Assembly: GCF_900491745.1 (NCBI RefSeq)
Contig: NZ_UETR01000003.1
Coordinates: 124,001 to 188,000 of the forward strand
Origin: Amarolinea aalborgensis
Lineage (GTDB): Bacteria > Chloroflexota > Anaerolineae > SSC4 > Amarolineaceae
Length of the DNA stretch: 64,000 bases
Direction: 5' to 3'
In this document: in pieces, positions 51,390-60,502 of the stretch
Layout of the letters: each line of letters opens with the position of its first letter
Position numbering within the stretch: position 1 is the first letter of the stretch
Made by a program: the position numbers and the translations under genes
Notes under the pieces: model-generated
Told to the model about the DNA's origin: nothing
Database searches by the model: none
What the model saw: only the letters and a program-made list of their open reading frames with translations

Positions 51390-51449
51390 ACCCAAATTCC
51401 GATAGCATGGTAGACGTCATTTTACCTGCTCTCCGCTTCCTTCCGCATT

Positions 51450-51477
51450 TTGTCTGCCGCCGCGGCCGTGCTACAAT
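51450..51477 (+). promoter_or_regulatory. Promoter of the nitrilase-fold/restriction-modification genes
   Basis: TTGTCT (51450-51455), 16 bp, GTGC-TACAAT (51472-51477). Start near 51484, 30 bases before the ATG. Confidence 0.65.
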
Positions 51478-51513
51478 TCTTGGGTGACTATGTCCCGATG
51501 GGTGGGGGGAGCG

Positions 51514-52812
51514 ATGGACAATGTGATCGTTTGTGTCGTGCAGCAAAAAATGCGTTTACCGGCCGACCTGGCCGACTTCGAGAGCGAACTGCGGCGTTTC
51601 TTGCGCGTCGCGCAGGCCAAAGGCGCGCAGTTGATCGTATTTCCCGAATTGGCCGGCATGATGGCCGCGCCGCCCCTGCTCAACGGACTGCGCGCCGGTC
51701 TCTTGAAGCAGGCTGACCGCGGCCGGCAAAGCCGCGTGAATTTTTGGGAACGCGCGCGCAGCAAAATGGCGGCGGGAACCGCGGGCCTCCTCGGCTCTGA
51801 TTTTCAGCGGGAATTGGGCCGCTTACTGGATCAAAACAGCCAAACGCTGTGGGACAGCTATGCTGAGTTGTTTGGCCGTCTGGCCCAGGAAGTGAGCGCG
51901 ACGATCGTGGCGGGCAGCCTTTACACGGTGGACAGCGTGGATGGCGGGATCCGCAATGTCGCTACCGTGTTTGGGCCGCAAGGCGCGGTGCTGGGCCAGC
52001 AATCACGCGTGGTGATGGCGGGCGAAAATGCCGCATTGGCCGAAGCTGGCGACGGCTGGGGCGCCATTTCGACGCCAGTGGGGCGCATCGGTCTGCTCTT
52101 GGGGTCAGATGTTCTGTATCCAGAGACGGGACGCATCCTGGCTTACCAGGGCGCAGAGATGCTGATCAGCCTGGGCGCGTGTACAGAGCCGGCCCTCTAT
52201 CATCGCCTGCGTGCGGGATTGCTGGCGCGGGTGCAGGAGAACCAACTCTACGGCGCGATCAGCTTTACCGTAGGCTACAACCCGTTTACGCCAGGCGAGA
52301 CGGAGCCTTTCATCGGCCGCAGCGCCATCTGCGCGCCGCTTGAGTTCACCAACCGCTACACGGGCATCATGGCCGAAGTGGGCGCAGAAACCACCGAGGG
52401 CATCCTGACCGCGGCGTGGGATTTCGCGGCGCTGCGCCAGTTATGGGAGGCGGGCGCGGTGCCTGTGCGACGCACGATTCCGCTGGCTATTGCGGCGCCT
52501 ATTTTGACCAGTATTTACCAGCGCGGCGCGGGCCAACTGCCGTCTCCCAGCGATGCGGTCACGCCCTTATCGTTGCCTGCGCCGACGGAGGCGTCCGAAG
52601 ACATCTCCCCACCGGCAACGCCAGAGGCTCCTGCTGCGCTGGATTCGCGGCCCACCAATCCAGATCGGCCCGTCAGCCTCGACGACCTGCCGGTCATGGC
52701 TTCCAGCGAAGCGCCGCTGGAGCCGCTGGCCGAGGAGGTGCTAGAAGGGACGTCGGAACCGGCTACAGAGCAAGAACCGGCCAAGCCCCGGCGTTGGCCC
52801 TGGCAGAGGTGA
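51514..52812 (+). CDS. Nitrilase-fold protein lacking the catalytic cysteine
   Basis: 432 residues from the ATG at 51514, with GGGGGGAG just upstream. Residues 5-320 follow the carbon-nitrogen hydrolase fold: E45 (VFPELAG) is kept, but the lysine position reads R165 (GQQSRVVM) and the nucleophile position G197 (IGLLLGSDVLYPE, where active members have C before YD). Active nitrilases need Glu-Lys-Cys, so hydrolysis is unlikely. An insert at 55-120 and a Pro/Glu/Ala-rich tail (320-420) ending KPRRWPWQR are additional. It may bind a ligand or partner. It starts a run with the restriction-modification genes ten bases downstream. Confidence 0.75.
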   Translation: MDNVIVCVVQQKMRLPADLADFESELRRFLRVAQAKGAQLIVFPELAGMMAAPPLLNGLRAGLLKQADRGRQSRVNFWERARSKMAAGTAGLLGSDFQRELGRLLDQNSQTLWDSYAELFGRLAQEVSATIVAGSLYTVDSVDGGIRNVATVFGPQGAVLGQQSRVVMAGENAALAEAGDGWGAISTPVGRIGLLLGSDVLYPETGRILAYQGAEMLISLGACTEPALYHRLRAGLLARVQENQLYGAISFTVGYNPFTPGETEPFIGRSAICAPLEFTNRYTGIMAEVGAETTEGILTAAWDFAALRQLWEAGAVPVRRTIPLAIAAPILTSIYQRGAGQLPSPSDAVTPLSLPAPTEASEDISPPATPEAPAALDSRPTNPDRPVSLDDLPVMASSEAPLEPLAEEVLEGTSEPATEQEPAKPRRWPWQR

Positions 52813-52822
52813 GGCATAATCC

Positions 52823-53419
52823 ATGACGCCAGGAATTGAATTACACGTCCCAGCAGATCTGCGCGAACTGTACGATGTGCATGAGTATCGGCATGCCGCT
52901 GCGCTGTTATTCAGTGAGTTTCCAGATCTGTACAAAGAAATATGCGATGGACTTCGCATCTTCAGGTTTACCAAGGCCCAAGTCGTTGAAAGCGGGGGGA
53001 ACGAAAGCGAGATTCCCAAGACTTTTTCAAGTATCCTGCGTCCCAGAGGCTGGATAGAAGGGAAACTGAGTGCTGCGCTCGTTGTGGACAACCAGACTGT
53101 CCAACAAGATACGCACAAGATTGACTACATCAAAGGCCGCGTCGCTTTCGATCTTGAGTGGAATAGCAAGGACCAAACGTTTGACAGAGATTTGTTCGCT
53201 TTCCGTACTTTCTTCGACTACGACAAGATCAGTGTTGGAATTATTGTGACGCGTAGCGAGGACCTGAACTTGCTGTTTCGCGAGCTGGGTATTACCCAGA
53301 AATACGGGGCAAGCACAACACACCTTGGCAAGTTGCTGCCACGTCTAAAGGCGGGCCGTGGCGGCGGTTGCCCGCTGCTCATTTTTGGCATTACACGCAA
53401 ACTGCTGAAGGAGAATTAG
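52823..53419 (+). CDS. BglII/BstYI-like type II restriction endonuclease
   Basis: 198 residues. KIDYIKGRVAFDLEWNSKD is the catalytic block of this PD-(D/E)XK branch: D101, then D110-L-E112, followed by FDRDLFAFRTFFDY, which I recall from BglII/BstYI-type enzymes. N-terminal helix bundle about 12-50. It should cleave a short palindrome, perhaps related to RGATCY, but the site cannot be read from the sequence. Base composition is visibly lower in GC than the flanks, as for a transferred gene. The stop directly abuts the methyltransferase ATG. Confidence 0.8.
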   Translation: MTPGIELHVPADLRELYDVHEYRHAAALLFSEFPDLYKEICDGLRIFRFTKAQVVESGGNESEIPKTFSSILRPRGWIEGKLSAALVVDNQTVQQDTHKIDYIKGRVAFDLEWNSKDQTFDRDLFAFRTFFDYDKISVGIIVTRSEDLNLLFRELGITQKYGASTTHLGKLLPRLKAGRGGGCPLLIFGITRKLLKEN

Positions 53420-54088
53420 ATGTCCAAGACGGCCGCTGAAGACCTTCTTGCACAGGTTCACGGCAAATTTGGCACCATTCTTGCCGATCCTCCATGGCGA
53501 TTTCAGAACCGAACGGGCAAGATGGCGCCTGAGCATCAACGCCTGAGACGCTATGCGACCCTGGATTTCGAGGAGATTTACCAATTGCCGGTTGGCGAGT
53601 TGGCTGCCGAACAAAGTCACCTCTACCTGTGGGTTCCCAATGCCCTCTTAGCCCAGGGACTTGAAACTATGAGCCGCTGGGGTTTCACGTATAAAACGAA
53701 CCTGGTTTGGTATAAGATCCGCAAAGATGGTGGGCCTGACGGTAGAGGGGTCGGCTTCTACTTCCGTAACGTCACCGAGCTTGTGTTGTTCGGAGTGCGT
53801 AATTCGCTGCGCACCCTTCCGCCAGGAAGACGACAAGTAAACCTGTTCCGATCCATGAAGCGCGAGCACTCACGGAAACCTGAAGAACTGTACGATATTA
53901 TCGAGGCGTGTAGCCCTGGGCCATTCCTGGAACTGTTCGCGAGGCATTCTCGAGAAGCATGGTGTCAATGGGGCAACGAAGTGGCGGAAGATGACCTTGA
54001 TGCGCTGACTTCTGAGCCAGACAACCGCGCCGAGGGCATTCAACTCGCTTTGCTGGATGCACATGCCGCCGATTGGCGCGCTGGATGA
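53420..54088 (+). CDS. MT-A70 family adenine-N6 DNA methyltransferase
   Basis: 222 residues. Catalytic DPPW at 23-26 (ILADPPWRF), LYLWVPNALLAQGLE, and the AdoMet-side GPFLELFARH late in the chain, the MT-A70 order. It methylates adenine in DNA, and as partner of the upstream nuclease should protect the host site. ATG is immediately after the nuclease TAG with GGAGAA upstream. Order nuclease then methyltransferase means expression timing matters after transfer; no controller protein is visible. Confidence 0.92.
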   Translation: MSKTAAEDLLAQVHGKFGTILADPPWRFQNRTGKMAPEHQRLRRYATLDFEEIYQLPVGELAAEQSHLYLWVPNALLAQGLETMSRWGFTYKTNLVWYKIRKDGGPDGRGVGFYFRNVTELVLFGVRNSLRTLPPGRRQVNLFRSMKREHSRKPEELYDIIEACSPGPFLELFARHSREAWCQWGNEVAEDDLDALTSEPDNRAEGIQLALLDAHAADWRAG

Positions 54089-54113
54089 GCTGCGGTTCCC
54101 GGACAAAGGCTGA

Positions 54114-54155
54114 AACAGTTCGCCCTGCCTGAGACTCAAGGCAGGGCGAACTGTT
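54114..54155. terminator. Convergent terminator hairpin after the restriction-modification genes
   Basis: A 17-bp stem (54114-54130 with 54139-54155), loop of eight bases, GATTTT after it on the plus strand. It serves the methyltransferase and the converging DNRLRE gene. Confidence 0.75.
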
Positions 54156-54202
54156 GATTTTGGGCAGCGACGCTGGCGTCTCGTCGAGCCTGATGGCTGA
54201 AT

Positions 54203-57200
54203 CTACGGCATGCGATACACGATCACCAGGCGCGGCCGGCCGGCGGTGGGCGGACCGGAGGGCCAGACTCGTTCTGAGCTGTTGAAGCCAACCTGCACAC
54301 TGGCAGGCCCATCGCCTTTGAGCAAGAATCCAAAGTTCGCAGTTGGTTCGCGCAGCCAGAGCCTGATCGCTTGCGTAACATCCCAGCGCACCCAACCTGA
54401 TTGATCCGGCAGACTCTGCACATCAAGCGCGGTGAGGTCGTGATCCAGGCTGCTGCTGGCGCCGGGTAGAGCCCAGGGCTGGCCGGTGTTGGCCTGCTGC
54501 CAGGTCAGCGCGGCCGCCGCCCAACCCCGGCGCATCATGTGCGCGCTGACTGTCAGCGGCGCGCCGTTGGAACGATCGTGCAAGTACAGCTCCAGCCACG
54601 CGCCCAGCACCTCGGCCTCCGCAGGCAGCGCTTCTTGGTTGAAGGACAGAAGTGCGCGTGCCACGGTGTCCTGTGAGCTTGAACCCACGCGCAGAATGGA
54701 CTCTGAGGCATGGGTCGTGGATGGAGAGCCTGCGCTCATCCAGGAATCATTGACGCCAAAATAACCGCGCACGCCCTGCTGCAGGATCAACGTTCGTGCG
54801 TCGGGAACGGCAATGGGCGTCGGCGAGGGTGTTGCGCTTGGCGTCGCCGTGGGCAGCGGGGTCATCGTGTAGGTGGCCGTGGGTGTGGCGGTCGGCACAG
54901 CGGAGTTCGTGGTGTAGACCAGGCTCAGGCGCGGGCGTAAGCCGGCGTCGCGGCCATATTCACTGCTGGCAAAGCTGACCAGGACCGTGTCGTTGTTGTC
55001 TGTCTGCCCCTCCAGTAGCAGCCCCCGGTTGGCAGCTGGTTGGTTGACCCACAGTTGCACGATACGTGTCACATCAAACACGCGCCAGCCTGAGTAGCTG
55101 TTGATCACGCTGCGCATGAGTGGCTCATTCTCACGGTCGCTGTTGGCGCCCGCGACGCCCGGTCTGCTCCAGAGCAGCGGGCCGCCGACATCCTGCATCG
55201 CGCGGTTCCAGGTTACGTCTGTTTCCCACCATGTGCGCAGAATTCGATAAACCGAGAGGTTCATCGGCGTGGCATTGCTGCGGCTGACCTGGTACAGTTC
55301 CAGGGTCGCTTGTTGGATGACGGCGCCTGGCGGCACGGTTTGCAGGTTGAAATGAACCAGCCCTTTCATGTCGGCGGCGGCTGGCCAAATGTCGTTCGAC
55401 CAACGGATGTTCAGATAGGCGTCATCGCCGTGATTCGCGTCAGGCGCATACGAGTCAATCCGAGCATCCTGCATGCCGGTGTAGCCCTCTCGCCCTTGCT
55501 GCAGGACCAGCGTTTGCCAGTAACCCGGCGTTGGCGTGTTGACGGGCGTTGGCGTCGGCGTGTAGGTTGGCGTGCTGGTGGCGGTTGGCACAGACGGATC
55601 GGTGGTGTAAGCAATGCGCAGGGTGGGCCGCGTGTCCACCTGCCAATGGGTGCTGCTGCGGATGTCATAGTAGGCGGTCTGGTTATCCAATCCTTCAATC
55701 ATCAACATGAAGCCGTAGTTCTGCCCAGGGTTGTTGAGCCAATACTGCACCAACGTAGTCATGTCGAGATTGACCCAGCCGTTGGGTTGGTTGATGATCT
55801 GGGATATCGTGGGATCGGTCAAACGGTCAGTCTCCGAGCCGTCGGCGCCCGGTCGCGTCCACGGACCGCCAGTACTGGCATTTTGCCAGGTGGCTTGATA
55901 TTCCCACCAACGACGCACCATGCGGTATACCTTCAGATTGACCGGATGGGGATTGGAACTGTAGGGAATGTACAACGACAATGTTGCGTCGCGCACCGGG
56001 GCGCTCCACGGAATGCTGTCCAAGCCGAAGCGGATCAACACGCGTTGGTCTTCGGCCGGATCGTCGAAATCGTCGCGCCAGCCAACGGTGAGGAGAGAAA
56101 ACGTGCCGCGGTTGGTGGTGGGCTGCCAACGCACCAGGGTTGTGTCTTGCACATCGTCGAAGTCATACAGTCCCTTGCGGAAGGTGACATTCTGCCAGGG
56201 CGTCGCCGTGGAAGCTGCCGTTGGCGTTGGCGTGGGCAGGTCACGGTCTGTCGAGTAGACGACGCGCAGCAGCGGGCGTAGATTGACTTGACCATTCTGT
56301 GAACTCAAGAAGGTGTAGGCTGCATCGGTGCCGTTCAAGCTGGTAATTGCCAGGAGCATTCCGTAGTTTTCGTCTGGATTGGCAATCTCGAACTGCACCA
56401 GTTCGGTCACGTCCAGGGCAACCCAACCGTCGGACTGCGTGAATACCGTGTCGGCATTCGGCTCGCCGGCGCGATCGTGGCTGATGTGATCCGCGCCTGG
56501 CAGTCCCCATTTTGCTCCACTGACTGGTCCCAGCCAGGTCGCCTCGGTTTCGTTCCAGGGCCGCAGGAGACGCCAACCGCGCAGCTGCACAGGTTCGCCT
56601 TCTGGCCCAGCCGGGACGAAGAAAAACATCTGCGCCTCGCGCACGCGCGCCGTGGTTGGCACATCATCCAGATCGAAGCGCACCAAACTGCGCTGCGTAT
56701 CTGGCCGGTCATTGGGGCTGCGGCGCCATTGCAGCGTGAGGTAAGAGTCAGCGCCCAACGGCAGGGCCGGTTGCCAATAACTGATGGTGGCATCGTCGGC
56801 AACGTTCTCTCCATAGCGCCCCTCCTGCGCCAGTTTGACCTGCCATGAGCCAGGCGCGGCATGGCTGATCGTCAGGCGCGGGCGCAGTTCGGGCGATGGA
56901 TTGTCAGCTGCGGCAAAGGTGTAATGGACGGTCTCCCAGTCCAGCCCTTCAACTTCCAGGATCAAACCGAAGTTGCGCTCGGGCGAGGCCGTCCAGTTTC
57001 GCACCAGGTTGGTCAAAGGGATATGCACCCAGCCCTGATCCTGGTTGATGTCCACTTCGACCGCGGGCGCGGCCTCGCGGTCTGCGCCCAAACCGGCAGC
57101 GCCGGCCGCAACCCAGATTCCCGCGGTTTCGGTATGGGGTCGCGTCCAAGTCACCGTGGCTTCGGACCAGTGACGCAGCATTCCCCACACGCGCAGGCGC

Positions 57201-58255
57201 GCGGGCGTCGCCGTGCTGCGCCGCGTGACGTAAAGACTGAGCGTGGCTTCGTTGACCGTGTCCGTGGATGGAATCTGCCACAGATCTACCCGCATCAGGG
57301 TGCGGTCATTTGGCCCAGGCCAGTAGCTGATCCAACTGACAGTGGTTTCCGGCCGCGCCCCGTAATTTGTATTCGGCGTGCCGCTGGTGATGGTCGCATC
57401 ATAGAAGCCCTGAAATCCGTTCATGCCTTGCACGAGCGTTGTCGTAATCCACGGGTTTGGGGTAGGCAGCGGCGTGGCCGTATCCATCGGGAGTGGGGTG
57501 ACTGTTGGCGTATCGGTTGGCGTGGGGGTAAACGTCGGTTCCAGCGGATCGGTCGTGTAACTGATCGTCAGGCGCGGCCGCTGCATGGTTTGACTGTTCT
57601 CGCGGCTGGCCAGATTGAAGCGTGCAAAAGCGCCTGGTTCGCCCGCGAGTTGCAAGATCAAACCAGCATTGTTGGCCGGCTCGGCGGTCCAACGCTGCAC
57701 AAAGGGCAGTATGTCGAGTGTGACCGTGATCGAGCGGCTGTCCGCATGACCGATCGTCTGCAGCGCGTCGCGATCTGCGCCAATGGCCGCCGCGCCTGCT
57801 TGCTGCCAGGGCGCGCCGGCCGCAGCTTCTTGCCAGGTCGCTTCGTTTTCCACCCACGCGCGCAGCAGCGGCGCCGCGCTGATGGTCACCGCGCGCGTTG
57901 ACGTAATGTCCGTTGCTGTCAACTCCAAGCGCGCGCTGCCAATTGTGGCCGTGATCGGAATCGAACGGAGATCGAACAGGAGCAGGGCGCGGCTGCTGTC
58001 TTCGGAATACGCCTGCCACTCCAAAGTCAGCGTGTTGCGCCAGCCATCTGGTTGGGCGGGGGTCAATGCGCTCAGGGTCGTGTCACGGCTGCCAGTGTAG
58101 CCGGCAGCGCCTTGTTGAAAAACAACGGTTGTCCATTGGGGTGTCGCCGTGGCCGATGGAAATGGGGCAAAGACCTGTGCAAGAACAATGAAGACGACGA
58201 TCAGGGCGACGGGCATTCCCAACACGGCAACTCGAGTTGACAGGCGCCTTGTCAT
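54203..58255 (-). CDS. Secreted protein with six DNRLRE (CBM96-like) repeats
   Basis: 1350 residues. Signal anchor about 9-35 (VALIVVFIVLAQVFA). Six domains of about 180-200 residues each begin with a phrase such as TVVFQQGAAGYTGSRDTTLS and contain ALLLFDL..IP, TWQ..., SGWVRWDVT and RPRLTISYTT: the DNRLRE jelly-roll. Five are separated by PT-rich spacers (TPTPTDTPTVTPLP); domains 2 and 3 adjoin directly. Such modules bind polysaccharide or act as stalk pieces; no enzyme domain is present. GAGGTGAG precedes the ATG. Transcribed alone. Confidence 0.88.
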   Translation of the reverse strand: MTRRLSTRVAVLGMPVALIVVFIVLAQVFAPFPSATATPQWTTVVFQQGAAGYTGSRDTTLSALTPAQPDGWRNTLTLEWQAYSEDSSRALLLFDLRSIPITATIGSARLELTATDITSTRAVTISAAPLLRAWVENEATWQEAAAGAPWQQAGAAAIGADRDALQTIGHADSRSITVTLDILPFVQRWTAEPANNAGLILQLAGEPGAFARFNLASRENSQTMQRPRLTISYTTDPLEPTFTPTPTDTPTVTPLPMDTATPLPTPNPWITTTLVQGMNGFQGFYDATITSGTPNTNYGARPETTVSWISYWPGPNDRTLMRVDLWQIPSTDTVNEATLSLYVTRRSTATPARLRVWGMLRHWSEATVTWTRPHTETAGIWVAAGAAGLGADREAAPAVEVDINQDQGWVHIPLTNLVRNWTASPERNFGLILEVEGLDWETVHYTFAAADNPSPELRPRLTISHAAPGSWQVKLAQEGRYGENVADDATISYWQPALPLGADSYLTLQWRRSPNDRPDTQRSLVRFDLDDVPTTARVREAQMFFFVPAGPEGEPVQLRGWRLLRPWNETEATWLGPVSGAKWGLPGADHISHDRAGEPNADTVFTQSDGWVALDVTELVQFEIANPDENYGMLLAITSLNGTDAAYTFLSSQNGQVNLRPLLRVVYSTDRDLPTPTPTAASTATPWQNVTFRKGLYDFDDVQDTTLVRWQPTTNRGTFSLLTVGWRDDFDDPAEDQRVLIRFGLDSIPWSAPVRDATLSLYIPYSSNPHPVNLKVYRMVRRWWEYQATWQNASTGGPWTRPGADGSETDRLTDPTISQIINQPNGWVNLDMTTLVQYWLNNPGQNYGFMLMIEGLDNQTAYYDIRSSTHWQVDTRPTLRIAYTTDPSVPTATSTPTYTPTPTPVNTPTPGYWQTLVLQQGREGYTGMQDARIDSYAPDANHGDDAYLNIRWSNDIWPAAADMKGLVHFNLQTVPPGAVIQQATLELYQVSRSNATPMNLSVYRILRTWWETDVTWNRAMQDVGGPLLWSRPGVAGANSDRENEPLMRSVINSYSGWRVFDVTRIVQLWVNQPAANRGLLLEGQTDNNDTVLVSFASSEYGRDAGLRPRLSLVYTTNSAVPTATPTATYTMTPLPTATPSATPSPTPIAVPDARTLILQQGVRGYFGVNDSWMSAGSPSTTHASESILRVGSSSQDTVARALLSFNQEALPAEAEVLGAWLELYLHDRSNGAPLTVSAHMMRRGWAAAALTWQQANTGQPWALPGASSSLDHDLTALDVQSLPDQSGWVRWDVTQAIRLWLREPTANFGFLLKGDGPASVQVGFNSSERVWPSGPPTAGRPRLVIVYRMP

Positions 58256-58285
58256 AATTTTCTCACCTCATGCGTGGTTGAGCCG

Positions 58286-58291
58286 ATTATA
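58286..58291 (-). promoter_or_regulatory. Possible -10 of the DNRLRE gene
   Basis: Minus-strand TATAAT 31 bases before the ATG; the -35 region is poor (TCGGTT). Confidence 0.4.
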
Positions 58292-58409
58292 CTCGAAAGC
58301 AACCGAAAAACCGAAAACGACCACGTACGTCGTCATGACGTGGTTTTGGGCTTTGATTGACCTTTGGTAGAATGATCGCGGTCCATGCGACCGGAAAATG
58401 TTGAGGAAC

Positions 58410-59801
58410 ATGCGAAGACCTATTTCACAGAAACCCCCTGATGAGAAACGTGCGCAAGCCGCGCCGCGCGCCCGTCTCTACTGGGCATTGGCCCTGCTGA
58501 TGACCCTCTCGTCGCCAGCGGTCATGGCCGCGCCGCCGCGGCAGCCGGCAGCTTTGGGCGGCGAGCGCCTGGTGTTGGCGTTTTACTATAACTGGTTCGA
58601 TGAAAACACCTGGCGCCAGGACAAAGTCCCTGATTTCCCGGCTGCACTCTATGTATCACGGGATCGTGCGGCGATGGCGCGCCAGATCGAGCAGGCGCAG
58701 AGCGCTGGCATTGATGCGTTTGTTGTGAGTTGGTACGGCCCACGTACGGAGAACAATCAGACCGAAACCAATCTACGCATGCTGCTCGATGAGGCCGCGG
58801 CTAGAAACTTTCGCATAGCCATTGACTTCGAGACTCAAGGGCCATTTTTTGGATCAAGCGGCGATGTGACTCAGGCCTTGCGTTCGCTCTTAGCGACTCA
58901 TGCCAACCACCCGGCGTATCTGCGGGTGGACGGCCGTCCGGTCATTTTCTTTTGGCGTCAGCAGCGCTTTGGAGTGGGGGCATGGCAGGGGCTTCGTGAT
59001 GCGGTTGATCCCGGACGCCAGGCCTTATGGATCGCGGAAGGCGTGGATATTAGCTTCCAACAGGTTTTTGACGGACACCACCTTTACAGCGTGGCCTGGT
59101 CGGCCGATCCTGGCGTGCATTTGATCAAGTGGGGGCAGCGCGTGCGCGCCGCCAGCCAGACCTGGGGACGCAAGATTTGGGTAGCCACCGTGATGCCGGG
59201 TTACAACGATACGCGCACTGGCCGCGGTGATGCCTTCATTCGGCCGCGCGACGACGGCGCTTACTATGCCAAGACCTGGAATGGCGCACTCGCAAGCGGC
59301 GCGGATTGGGTTATCATTACGTCATGGAATGAATGGCCGGAAGGAAGCTACATCGAGCCAAGTCAGGCCTATGGCAGTCGCTATCTGGATTTGACGCGCG
59401 ATTGGGTCGCACGCTACAAGCGTGGGGAAGGCGCCGCGCCCGCGCCCGCGCCCGCGTCTACACCGCGACCGACCCCGACGCCCGCGCCCACACCTTCTTC
59501 GCCCCAGGTGGTGGTGCGCGGCGATGTGATCAATCTGCGCTATGGACCTGGCACCGATTACCCGGTGTTGGAGCAGTTGGCCGCTGGCAGGCGGTTGCCC
59601 ATCGTGGGTCGAGCGCCCGCGCAGGCTGGCAGGGGCGCGTGGTGGCAGGTGTGCTGCACCACGGATCAGCGCGTTGGCTGGGTGGCCGCCCAGCTCGTAG
59701 ACGCGCAAGGCCCGTTGGCGCAGGTTCCCGTTGTGTCGCCGCCGCCCGCGCCGCGCGTGCGCCCGTGGAACATACCTCAAGAGGCCATGACAAGTTCATA
59801 A
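58410..59801 (+). CDS. Exported GH99-like glycosidase with SH3b domain
   Basis: 463 residues from the ATG at 58410 (TTGAGGAAC upstream); an ATG four codons earlier lacks a site. Signal peptide about 20-40 (LYWALALLMTLSSPAVMA). Catalytic domain 48-345: LVLAFYYNWF, GIDAFVVSWYG, ALWIAEGVD and SWNEWPEGSYIEP, the GH99/GH71-like pattern of endo-mannanases acting on alpha-mannosides. A PT/PA spacer follows, then a bacterial SH3 domain (about 375-435, VINLRYGPGTDYPVL) for cell-wall binding. Forty-seven bases before the HPRT gene. Confidence 0.85.
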   Translation: MRRPISQKPPDEKRAQAAPRARLYWALALLMTLSSPAVMAAPPRQPAALGGERLVLAFYYNWFDENTWRQDKVPDFPAALYVSRDRAAMARQIEQAQSAGIDAFVVSWYGPRTENNQTETNLRMLLDEAAARNFRIAIDFETQGPFFGSSGDVTQALRSLLATHANHPAYLRVDGRPVIFFWRQQRFGVGAWQGLRDAVDPGRQALWIAEGVDISFQQVFDGHHLYSVAWSADPGVHLIKWGQRVRAASQTWGRKIWVATVMPGYNDTRTGRGDAFIRPRDDGAYYAKTWNGALASGADWVIITSWNEWPEGSYIEPSQAYGSRYLDLTRDWVARYKRGEGAAPAPAPASTPRPTPTPAPTPSSPQVVVRGDVINLRYGPGTDYPVLEQLAAGRRLPIVGRAPAQAGRGAWWQVCCTTDQRVGWVAAQLVDAQGPLAQVPVVSPPPAPRVRPWNIPQEAMTSS

Positions 59802-59848
59802 CAGCCTGTGAGGTTGGGCATGATGATGAGTCGTTGGAGGAGGAAAGG

Positions 59849-60442
59849 ATGGAGAACCGTTTGAGCGCCGAGGCCGCATCTACCGGCCAGGATCCCGAAG
59901 GAATGGAAGCCGACATCTTGCGCATTTTGATCTCACGCGAGGCCTTGCAGGCGCGTGTAAGTGAGCTGGGTGCGCAGATCAGCGCCGATTATGCGGGCCG
60001 CGACCTTTTTTTGGTTGCCGTGCTCAAGGGGAGCGTTGTGTTCCTGGCCGACCTGATGCGCGCAATCAGCATCCTGCATCGGATTGACTTCATGGCGACA
60101 TCGAGCTATGGCGCTTCGACCCAATCTACGGGGGTCGTGCAGATTCTGAAGGACCTGGAAGAGAGCATCGAAGGTCAGAACGTGCTGATCGTCGAGGACA
60201 TCATTGACAGCGGGCATACCTTGGCCTATTTGCGGCGCTTACTGTTGGCCCGCAACCCCGCCTCTTTGTGCATCTGCTCGCTGCTCGACAAAAAGGAGCG
60301 CCGTGAATCGGACGTGCCTGTGGATTACATCGGCTTTTCCATTCCGAACGAGTTTGTCGTCGGGTATGGGCTTGATTTCAACGAGATGTACCGCAATCTG
60401 CCGTTCATCGGAGTATTGAAGCCGGAAAAGTACCGCGTTTGA
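59849..60442 (+). CDS. hpt: Hypoxanthine phosphoribosyltransferase
   Basis: 197 residues; ATG at 59849 behind GGAGGAGGAAAGG. PRPP-binding VLIVEDIIDSGHTL, GSVVFLADLMRAI and the C-terminal VGYGLDFNEMYRNLPFIGVL are the HPRT set. It salvages hypoxanthine (and usually guanine) to the nucleotide using PRPP in the cytoplasm. An N-terminal extension of about 20 residues is not part of the core. It may be read with the GH99-like gene or from an unseen promoter. Confidence 0.95.
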   Translation: MENRLSAEAASTGQDPEGMEADILRILISREALQARVSELGAQISADYAGRDLFLVAVLKGSVVFLADLMRAISILHRIDFMATSSYGASTQSTGVVQILKDLEESIEGQNVLIVEDIIDSGHTLAYLRRLLLARNPASLCICSLLDKKERRESDVPVDYIGFSIPNEFVVGYGLDFNEMYRNLPFIGVLKPEKYRV

Positions 60443-60449
60443 GTTTTTT

Positions 60450-60489
60450 CGGGCGCCTGCGCTGGCCTTTCGACCGGCGCAGACACCCG
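60450..60489. repeat. Hairpin at the convergent ends of hpt and dipeptidase genes
   Basis: CTGCGCTGG pairs with CCGGCGCAG (one G-U), extended by CGGGCG/CACCCG. The T-run (60444-60449) precedes rather than follows the stem, so termination is uncertain. Confidence 0.5.
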
Positions 60490-60502
60490 ATGGGCCAGCG
60501 CG

